This document shows, piece after piece, positions 56,076 to 64,000 of a stretch of 64,000 bases of DNA; the stretch's first letter is position 1, and every line of letters starts with the position of its first letter. The stretch lies in the NCBI RefSeq assembly GCF_964656455.1, contig NC_135712.1, forward strand, positions 70,623,239-70,687,238, given 5' to 3'. Source of the stretch: Halichoerus grypus. Its lineage: Eukaryota > Chordata > Mammalia > Carnivora > Phocidae. The position numbers and the translations under genes are program-made. The notes beneath the pieces are model-generated. The model saw only the letters and a program-made list of their open reading frames with translations, did no database searches and had not been told where the DNA came from.

Positions 56076-57694
56076 CCTCTAATGGTAGTGGGGGCTTTTT
56101 GTTTTTAATTTTAGCGGGAATAGTTAAATATCCTAGTTCCCTTAAGATGGAACTATGGCTGTGGGTAATGGCAGAGTCAAGGAGTAGCCGGGGAGGGACT
56201 TCAAGACGTACAATGCATTTGCTATATGTGTTGAAGACAATTCTCCTGGCTACCACCCTTTCCCCAACCTTTCCAGCCAGATTGCTGCCCCCAGCACTCT
56301 TATTCTGGAGTCCGACAGGTTAACTTGGCTGTAGGAGGGTAGGCCTGCCCAGAGGCCAAGTCAGGAAGATAGTGACACGGCTTGCTTGCTAGGGCCAGCT
56401 GGAACCCAAAGGGGGGTGACTCCTCATATGGCAGTTGTCCTTTATTTGTCTGATTTTTCAACTTGGCCTCTTCCTCTTTTGCCTGTTTCCTGTTCCCGGC
56501 TCCTCTCACAGGTGGAAATGTCAAAAGTTGAAAGTTTAAAATATGTCAACCCATTATATCAAAACTATGTCCCCAAAGGTGAAAAAAAATGTTAATCCTT
56601 TTATCAGATGGGCTACCAGGTGTCAAAGTATAGTTTAAAAAAATGTAAAAACCTGTAACTCTCATACCAATATAAAATGAACACATGTCTGAGACTTATT
56701 AACTTATTGATGAAGGGGACCAATGAGATGGTAAAACTGGTTCAAAAAATATTTTGAAGAAGTAAGAATTTGTAGGCTTTCACAAAGGAATGTTAGAATA
56801 AGATTGCTAGGTTAATGTCCTAGAGGCAAATAAACCTATTGATAACGTTCTCTACTGGACAGAAATTTTTTAATTAACGTGTAAATGCACAGTATCTGGG
56901 CTTTAATCAAATAGTAAGTAGCCATGTCAAACATAGATACATTATCCTAGAAAATTAGGCATCCTTGGGAAAGCTTTTGAATAATGCTGGCAGTATAATA
57001 ATGAAAAAGATGCATGGCCCTCATCTTTTCCCTTATTTGTAAGTTTTGGATAATTTTTTAACACAAGTCTTTATATTTTTCATATATATATATATTTTAT
57101 ATAACTTAATAAAATTTTTAATATAAAGCTTGTATACACTTCTACTGTTAGTCTTTTCCCTGTTTTGGAGTGTTAGTACTTCTCAAATGGTAAACAGTGG
57201 ATATGAGAGGGAGACAACATAATCTCCCCAAATTTCTTTTGTTGTAAGTTGATAACTCATTTCAGGGTGAGAGTGTTTGGTATAGAGCAGAGGGAAAAGA
57301 GGTCAAGTGAGGGAAGAGATTAAGTTTTGGGTAAAATGAACTTTTGAAGACTACATTAGGATTTTAATGTATCCATTCTATTTTGTGGTTAATTATCAGA
57401 AATAATGGATACCTTTGAGTTTCTTGTCAGTGGAGAATGCATCCAATCAGAAATGTGAAGATTATGTAGTACTCACTATCTAAAAACAGGAAAGAAAGAC
57501 AATGGAATCAACAAATATTTAACAGTAGTGATGACAGATGCTTGGCTCTGGTTAAAATTTCCTTTTAAGTATTGAAGCATATGGTTAAAGTCAAGAAGGC
57601 AGTCCTAATCGAATTTGCTAATCTAAGAGTTCTTACCAGAAACTCAAAGGCTCCTATACCCCTAATCATACAGTAGGGTGTCCATATTTAGGTT
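55195..57694. other. Intergenic sequence, about 2.5 kb, no gene seen
   Basis: 55740-55860 (TGTGAGCTCCGTGAACGTGG, AGTGCTTGGCACATATTAGG) is an L2 3' end in plus orientation. AT-rich near 57050-57130, with a short (TA)n at 57079-57098. Confidence 0.45.
56029..56072 (+). repeat. (AC)n microsatellite
   Basis: About 22 AC units. Confidence 0.95.
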
Positions 57695-57710
57695 AGGAAC
57701 AAGGAGCATC

Positions 57711-57890
57711 GGGATGTCTGGGTGGCTCAGCTGATTAAGCGTCTGCCTTCAGCTTAGGTCATGATCCCAGGGTCCTGGGATCATCGGGCTCCCTGCTCGG
57801 CGGGAAGCCTGCTTCTCCTTCTGCCTGCCGCTCCCCCTGCTTGTGCTCTCTCTCTCTCTGACAAATAAATAAAATCTTAAGAAAAAAAAA
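57711..57890 (+). repeat. Carnivore SINE
   Basis: GGGATGTCTGGGTGGCTCAG head. A 12-base gap follows the B-box (GGGATCATCGGGCTCC). TSD AGGAACAAGGAGCAT. Confidence 0.94.
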
Positions 57891-57905
57891 AAGGAACAAG
57901 GAGCA

Positions 57906-59368
57906 TTCATTCAAAGAATATCCTGCCTGTCTTGAACATGTATTACCATTTTTTTGTTTGTTTGCTTCTGGTAGAACAAGAACTTTTTCTGACTTAAAAA
58001 AAACAACAACTCATCTTTTATCACTTTTTTCCTCCATACTTTTTGTCTTCCTTTTTCTACACATCCACTATTAATTCTGTCCTTTTACATTCTCTTCTTT
58101 AAATTAATGATGCTGTTGTCCCAAACCAAAGTAAGCATTTTATACCTACCCAATGCTTTTAGGATCTGGCTGATTTTCTTCTGCTCTCTGCCTCTCGTCA
58201 GTGTTCCCAGGACCTTTCAACATTTGAGCCGTTGCTCCTCCAGAAGGTAATTTCACAAGAGTCCATAACTCCAGGTGTTATATGCTAGGGTTCTGGCTCC
58301 ATCTTTCTGTGATTCTCTCTGTTCTGCTCTCATTAAATGATTAGTGTTATCCTCAGGCTGCCAACAGTATTTCCAGGTGTCACATCCAGATATAACCATG
58401 TCCAGAGAACTAGAGGGGACTTTTCTTTTCTCCAACAAATAGAGAACAGTTTTTCCACAAGTCCTCGTAGATCCTCTACACATGTCATTGGCTATTACTG
58501 AGTAACACGCCCATCTCTAAGCCAATCATAGACAAAGAAATGGGACAACTGGGAATTATTGAGACCAATCAAAATTTGCCTCTGGATCTGTGACTTATGT
58601 GGGAGCAGTTATACATAAACAAATAATATTGGGTCTCTGCAGGCAATGAAGAAGGGGAAAAGGATATTGGGTAGGTAATCCACAGTATCTGCTGTAGTGT
58701 GAAATGGTGAACCATTGAGGCAAGGACTTTTGTAGCTATAAAAGCTAAAATTTTTGAGCTTGAAGGTGGTTGTTAATTCAGTCATCAACACTCTTACAAA
58801 TTTGACCACCAGAAGTAATTTTGCTTGTTTTTAGGGGAGAGGAGGTAAGGATGGGGGACATCCTTTTTAGCTTGTAACTCCTAGATTGTAGATTTTCGTT
58901 CAACACCCACATTCTACTTTCTCCATCTATGTTGAACACATCCAACATTACCCTTCCATCTTAACAAAAGTTCTTCTGCTCACCTCTCATTTTCACCCCA
59001 CTTCCTCACTCTCTCCTCTAGCTCCTCCTTCTATAATTAGATAGATGGCTCTGCCAGGTTCATTAAGAAGAAGACCTAAATCATAAACTGCAACTTGCTC
59101 CTGCCATCCTAACTGGTCCATATCAGTCTTCTGGCTCTTCCATCTCTTTTAAAGCCAGATGTCCTTTTCAGAGCTCCTGGAGAGCTTCCATAGAGTAAGT
59201 ACTCAAGAATTGTCTTTCAAATGAATGCCTTAATTCCATCCCTTCTCCAATCTTTTTCAATTTCCATCTCTTATGTGTGTTTAGAGAATTTTACACGTAT
59301 CTTTAACCTTCTTGTTCATTCTTAGAAAAAATGATCTGATGACATTAATTCTATTCTGTTTCCTATTT
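57906..59368. other. Intergenic sequence, no gene seen
   Basis: No recognisable gene or repeat in about 1.4 kb. Confidence 0.4.
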
Positions 59369-59603
59369 TTTTTTTAAAGATTTTATTTCTGTATTTATTT
59401 TAGAGAGAGAGAGTGAGCACTAGTTGGGGAGGAGCAGAGGGGGAGGGGGAGGAAGGGAAAGAATCTTCTGTAGACTCCACACTGAATGCTGAGCAAGGAG
59501 CCCAAGGCGGGGGAGGGGGGCTTGATCTCACGACCCTGAGATCATGACCTGAGCCAAAACCAAGAGTCAGATGCTTAACCAACTGAGCCACCCAGGTGCC
59601 CCC
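59369..59603 (-). repeat. Carnivore SINE
   Basis: AAAGATTTTATTTCTG left, GCCACCCAGGTGCCCC right, inserted at the 3' end of the next L1. Confidence 0.92.
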
Positions 59604-60127
59604 CCTATTTTTTAATAGCTTTATTGAGGTAAACCATACATACCTAAATATATATACACCATAAAATTCGCCTTTTAAGTGCAGAGATCAAATATTTTTA
59701 GTGAATTTACAGAATTGTGCAAACGTCACGAAATCTGGTTTTAGAGTGCTTCCATCACCCCCATCATCCACTGACCCATGTGCAGTCAATTCCCATTCCT
59801 CAGCCCCAGCCTCAGGCAACCACTAGTCTGCTTTCCGTCTCTATAGAGTTGCCTTTTTGGCTTTTTCATATAAATGGATCATATGATACGTAGTTTTTTT
59901 GTCTGGCTTCTTTCATTTAACATAATGTTTTATTGCTGAACACTATTCTATCATGTAGATATTACACTTTTGTTTCTCCCCTTGCCAACTGATGGATAAT
60001 TGAAGTGTTTCCCTTTTTAGGCTGTTATGAACATTCAAGTACATTCTTTGGGTGGACATATGTCTTTCTCTTGCATAGATTCCAGGGGTGGAACTACTGG
60101 GGAGTATAGTAAGTTTATGTGTAACTT

Positions 60128-60334
60128 TTTTTTTTTTTTTTTAAGATTTCACTTATCCATTTGAGAGAGAGAGAGAGCACAAGTGGGGGCGGGAGGGGGG
60201 GAGAGGCAGAGGGAGAGGGAGAAGCAGACTCCCCGCTGAGCAGGGAGCCCAGATGCAGGGCTGATCCCAGGACCCCGAGATCATGACCTGAGCCAAAGGC
60301 AGATGCTTAACTGACTGAGCCACCCAGGTGCCCC
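60128..60334 (-). repeat. Carnivore SINE
   Basis: Right end GCCACCCAGGTGCCCC. TSD AGTTTATGTGTAACTTTTT. Confidence 0.95.
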
Positions 60335-60514
60335 AGTTTATGTGTAACTTTTTCAGAAACTGCCAAACTGTTTTCTGAAATGGCTCAGTCATTTTATGTT
60401 CCCACCAACAATGTTCCAATTTGTCTATATCCTCATTAACATTTCTAATCATCTTTTTTTATTATAGACATTCTAATGGGTGTGAAGTACTATCTCATTA
60501 TAGTTTTAATTTGC

Positions 60515-60620
60515 TTTTTTTTTTTTTTTTGAGTAGGCTCCATACCCAATGTGGGGCTTGAACTCACAGCCCTGAGATCAAGAGTCCTATGCTTTACCGA
60601 CTGAGCCAGCCAGTTGCCCC
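60515..60620 (-). repeat. Carnivore SINE, short old type
   Basis: GAGTAGGCTCCATACCCAAT left, GCCAGCCAGTTGCCCC right. TSD about TTAATTTGC. Confidence 0.88.
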
Positions 60621-60731
60621 TGTTAATTTGCATTTCTTTAATGGCTGATGATGTTGAACATTTTTTCAAGTGCTTATGAACAATTTGCATATCTTCTTTG
60701 GTGAAATGTCTATGTAAGTCTTTTGTTCATT

Positions 60732-60797
60732 TTTTTTTAAAGATTTTATTTATTTATTGAGTTGGACGCTTAACCGATGGAGCCACCCAGGCATCCA
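60732..60797 (-). repeat. Mini-SINE with internal deletion
   Basis: Only the tail side (AAAGATTTTATTTATTTATT) and the head side (GCTTAACCGATGGAGCCACC) remain, about 66 bases. The TSD TCTTTTGTTCATTTTT on both sides shows it is a complete insertion. Confidence 0.85.
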
Positions 60798-60885
60798 TCT
60801 TTTGTTCATTTTTGAACTGGGTTCTTTCTTTTATTATTGAGTTGTAAGAGTTGTGTTTTTTTTTTTAAGATATTATTTTTAGGGC

Positions 60886-61065
60886 CCCTGGGTGGTTCAG
60901 TTGGTTAAGTGTCTGCCTTTGGCTCAGGTCATGATCCCGGGGTCCTGGGATCGAGTCTCACATCAGGCTCCCTACTCAGTGGGGAGTCTGCTTCTCCCTC
61001 TGCACTTCTTCCCACTCATTCTCTCAATCTCTCTCTCTCACTCAAATAAATAAACAAAATTTAAA
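60886..61065 (+). repeat. Carnivore SINE inside the old SINE
   Basis: GGGCCCCTGGGTGGTTCAGT head, AAATAAATAAACAAAAT tail. Confidence 0.92.
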
Positions 61066-61069
61066 AAAT

Positions 61070-61275
61070 TTTTATTTTTTTAAAAAGATTTTATTTATTT
61101 ATTTAACAGAGAGAGAGACAGCCAGCGAGAGAGGGAACACAAGCAGAGGGAGTGGGAGAGGGAGAAGCAGGTTTCCCGCTGAGCAGGGAGCCCTATGCCG
61201 GGCTCGATCCCAGGACCCTGGGACCATGACCTGAGCGGAAGGCAGATGCTTAACAACTGAGCCACCCAGGGGCCC
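61070..61275 (-). repeat. Carnivore SINE inside the old SINE
   Basis: AAAGATTTTATTTATTTATT left, GCCACCCAGGGGCCCC right. It lies head to tail against the plus-strand SINE before it. Confidence 0.92.
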
Positions 61276-61375
61276 CAAAAGATTTTATTTTTAAGTAATT
61301 TCTACCCTGAGATCAAGAGTTGAATACTCCACTGACTGAGCCAGCCAGGCATCCCAAATTGTAAGAGTTCTCTCT

Positions 61376-61582
61376 CTTTTTTTTTTTTTTAAAGATTTTA
61401 TTTATTTATTTGACAGAGAGATAGAGAGACAGCACAAGTAGGCAGAGAAGCAGGCAGAGGGAGAGGGAGAAGCAGGATCCCCGCAGAGCAGGGAGCCCGA
61501 TGCAGGGCTCAGTACCAGGACTCTGGGATCATGACCTGAGCCAAAGGCAGCCGCTTAACCGACTGAGCCACCCAGGCGCCCA
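61376..61582 (-). repeat. Carnivore SINE
   Basis: Right end GCCACCCAGGCGCCC. TSD AAGAGTTCTCT. Confidence 0.94.
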
Positions 61583-61781
61583 AGAGTTCTCTTTATATGC
61601 TGGATACAAGTGCTTTTTCAGCTATAATCTGTGGATATTTTCTTTCAGTCTGTTTTATGTTCTCAACGTTGTCTTCAGAGTACAAAATTTCTAAATTTTG
61701 AGGAAGTCCAATATATAAATTTTTTCCTTTTATAAATCAGGTTTTTGGTGTCAATTCAAAGATCTCTTTGCCTCAACCTAG

Positions 61782-62268
61782 TGTTATGCACTGAATGGTT
61801 TTTGTTTTTTTTAAAGATTTTATTTATTTATTTGACAGAGAGAGAGACAGCAAGAGAGGGAACACAAGCAGGGGGAGTGGAAGAGGGAGAAGCAGGCTTC
61901 CTGCCAAGCAGGGAGCCCAATCCCAGGACCCTGGGATCATGACCTGAGCCCAAGGCAGACGCTTAACCGACTAAGCCACCCAGGCGCCCCTATGCACTGA
62001 ATGTTTATGTCCTCCCAAAATTCATATGCTCAAGCCCTAAGCCCCAAAGTGATGGTATTATAAGGTAGGGCCTTTGGGAGGTAATTAGACTTAGAGGGAG
62101 TCGTAAGGGTAGAGCTCTCATGAATGGGATTAGTGCCCTCAAAATGAGTCATGAAAGAGCTGGCTTGCTATGCTCTGCAAGTGGGTAGCTTGCAACATGG
62201 AAGAGGTCCTTACCAGAAACCAATCAGGCTGGTATGGTATTTTGTTATAACAGCCTGAAGTGAGACAC
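61782..62268 (+). repeat. Solo LTR of ERVL-MaLR type (MLT1/MST-like), split by a SINE
   Basis: TGTTATGCACTGAATG start, TCCCAAAATTCATATGCTCA, GGTAGGGCCTTTGGGAGGTA, CATGAATGGGATTAGTGCCC, TATGGTATTTTGTTATAACA and an end near GTGAGACACCA. It is an old, non-coding retroviral-like LTR with no internal genes. The exact subfamily is not certain. Confidence 0.75.
61803..61990 (-). repeat. Carnivore SINE inserted in the LTR
   Basis: Right end GCCACCCAGGCGCCCC. Exact TSD TATGCACTGAATG at 61785-61797 and 61991-62003. Confidence 0.96.
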
Positions 62269-62406
62269 CAAGGTCATAAAGATTTTCTCCTTTATTTTCT
62301 TCTAAAAGCTATATCGTTTTAGCTTTTTTTTTTTTTTTTTTCAGTTTTAGCTTTCTCATTTAGGTCTATGATCCTACGTTTTCTTCATAATATCCTGCAA
62401 TTTCTT

Positions 62407-62603
62407 TTTCTTTTTTTTTTCTTAAGATTTTATTTATTTATTTGTCAGAGAGAGAGAGAGCACAAGCAGGGGGAGTGGCAGGCAGAGGGAGAAGCAGGCT
62501 CCTCACTAAGCAGGGAGCCCGATGCGGGGCTTGATCCCAGGACCCTGGGATCATGACCTGAGCTGAAGGCAGACGTTGAACTGACTGAGACACCCAGGCG
62601 TCC
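62407..62603 (-). repeat. Carnivore SINE
   Basis: Right end CACCCAGGCGTCCC. TSD TATCCTGCAATTTCT. Confidence 0.95.
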
Positions 62604-62619
62604 CTATCCTGCAATTTCT

Positions 62620-64000
62620 ATCCAATCACTCCCTTTAATCTTCATTCTTGAATATCAACAGCGACCTAGTTGCCAAATCCAATGACCTTTCCTCAATTTT
62701 CATCTACTCATTTTGTCAAAATATTAGATAGATGATGAAATAATTACAAAAAAACCTGAGTAAAATAATTGCAAAAGTGCAAGGGAGCAGATCTGGTGAG
62801 CCTCTCAGGACATAATGTTTAAGGTGACCACTCACAGTACCTTGACGTACAGGGTACTTGATTACACACTTGTTGAATTGGTACTCAATTCTTATGCTGA
62901 CCCAGGGATTTATATACAATCTTTGTGAAGACTACAGTACAATTAAGTACACTAAGAGATCCAAACTGAATTTTATTTCCAGGCTTACATGTGAACAAAC
63001 CTACGCCTCTCAATGAACCAGAGATCCTTAGGGATCCAACAGACTGAGAATAACCCAGAGCCAAACCGAACTTTAAGGGCAGGTCTCAAAGTATTGAGTT
63101 TCACAGGCTGAGCATGTCTAGTCTAGTCTAGTTCAGTCTAGTCTAGAATCAGACTAGAGCCAGATCTGCTCTAAAGGGTGCAGTAGTGGGGAAAGGGTTA
63201 GATTTATCTAACAACTAGATGAGCTATAATTTGGTTAGATATGGTATTAGGTAAAGAAAGACAAAGTGATGTTTTCTTGTTTTAATATGGCAAGGTCTTA
63301 TGCATGTTTACAGACTGTAGAGAATGAGCCAGAAGGGAATGAAGCTGAAAATGAGAAAGAGGCAGAGAGAGAGAGAGAAAGAATATTGCTGAGGCAAGGT
63401 CACAAGAGATGATGGGATCCAGAGCCCTCTAGGGAAGCCAAATTCTCTGTAGAGTTGGAATTGAGTGAAGTTGAGGAGAGAATTTTCCCCTTTTACTTTT
63501 ACACTCTGGTATCTGTCTAAATTTTAAGATAATGGGTATTGACTATGTATTCATTTTATAATGGAAAAAATTTGAAAGAGCTCAGAATTTGGTTTAGATA
63601 AGATACATAAGAAAAAAAAAACTGCTCAGCTCACACGATCTCCCCCTCCTGCTTTAGTCAGTACCTCTAGCTCATATATGCTAGTTTTCTTGTTTTGCAA
63701 AACTATGTTAATATCTCAAAGGCAAGAGTTATGGCTCATTTTGTATCTTACTGTAGCTCTTCATTTAGTGAACACAAGATGTGCTCAATAAACATCAAAA
63801 AACACAGATTGGGAAAGTGTGCTACAGATGAAATTAATATAATCAAAAGATAGCTATTTTGATACATATGGGAACTTGTATATGATAAAGCATGCACTTC
63901 AAATCATTGAGGGAAATATAGGTAATTCAGTATATAGTAGTGTTGGGAGAGTTCGATGTGCATCTGGGAAAAAGTAAAGTTGGGATTCACATCTTGTATT
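62620..64000. other. Intergenic sequence to window end, no gene seen
   Basis: Contains a short GTCTA tandem at 63115-63147, a GA-rich run near 63357-63380 and an L2-like end near 63700-63800 (TGCTCAATAAACATC). Confidence 0.45.
63115..63147 (+). repeat. Short (GTCTA)n tandem repeat
   Basis: About six GTCTA units with one changed unit (GTTCA), followed by CTAGA in the opposite sense. Confidence 0.8.

Larger units (their letters stand above)
60859..61355 (-). repeat. Old short SINE split by two younger SINEs
   Basis: Left piece 60859-60885 and right piece 61277-61355 (AAGTAATTTCTACCCTGAGA ... GAGCCAGCCAGGCATCCC). The flanks TTGTAAGAGTT on both outer sides are its TSD. Confidence 0.75.
59606..61780 (-). 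repeat. Old L1 in minus orientation, shredded by SINE insertions
   Basis: TTATTGAGGTAAACCATACA, CCATAAAATTCGCCTTTTAA, CAGGCAACCACTAGTCTGC, ATTTGCATTTCTTTAATGGC, TTCTCTTTATATGCTGGATA and ATCTCTTTGCCTCAACC are in the expected antisense L1 order. They are scattered between at least six SINEs. Confidence 0.85.

Noticed and set aside
31300..64000. Neighbouring genes expected downstream of NRROS (CEP19, PIGX)
   Set aside because: No coding stretch like them was found. From the human map they should lie some 40 kb beyond NRROS, outside this window.

Overview
The window is nuclear DNA of a carnivoran mammal. It carries about 47 tRNA-Lys-derived SINEs of the carnivore (SINEC/Can-SINE) type, each with a CT-rich 3' part, an AAATAAATAAA tail and usually clear target-site duplications (TSDs), plus L1, MIR, MER5 and MaLR relics. 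I did not see the dog-specific SINEC_Cf head, and many copies have the TGCTTCTCCCTCTCCCACTC form, so a non-dog caniform (bear, pinniped or mustelid relative) is my best guess. That guess is inference from memory of repeat families.

One functional protein-coding gene is supported: NRROS (LRRC33), on the + strand. A non-coding first exon sits in a CpG-rich block near 5.5-5.8 kb and ends at a GTGAGT donor at 5809. A 20 kb intron full of repeats follows. Exon 2 (25807-25924) carries the start codon and signal peptide, then comes a 3.15 kb intron. The large exon 3 (29079 to about 31.29 kb) encodes all the leucine-rich repeats, the transmembrane segment and the short tail. The two coding parts join in phase 0 and give an intact 691-residue protein, about the usual length of the family.

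Upstream, 228-1093 holds a processed pseudogene of ribosomal protein RPL7A, with a 17-bp TSD, a poly(A) tail and several indels. Downstream of NRROS (31.3-64 kb) I found no gene. That stretch contains an old 5'-truncated L1 at 42.3-46.7 kb with decayed reverse-transcriptase coding, L1 3' ends in minus orientation (32.7, 54.3 and 59.6-61.8 kb), a dense nest of SINEs at 60.1-62.6 kb, MER5-type DNA transposon relics, a possible CR1/L3 relic, simple repeats, and an unassigned 59-bp inverted repeat at 47.4-47.8 kb.

I see no CRISPR array, bacterial or viral gene cluster, or obviously new biological system. The observations most worth checking are: an upstream ORF that would end one base before the NRROS start codon, the unassigned inverted repeat, a TSD-flanked insertion made only of A residues, and a local duplication of a SINE tail with its flank.
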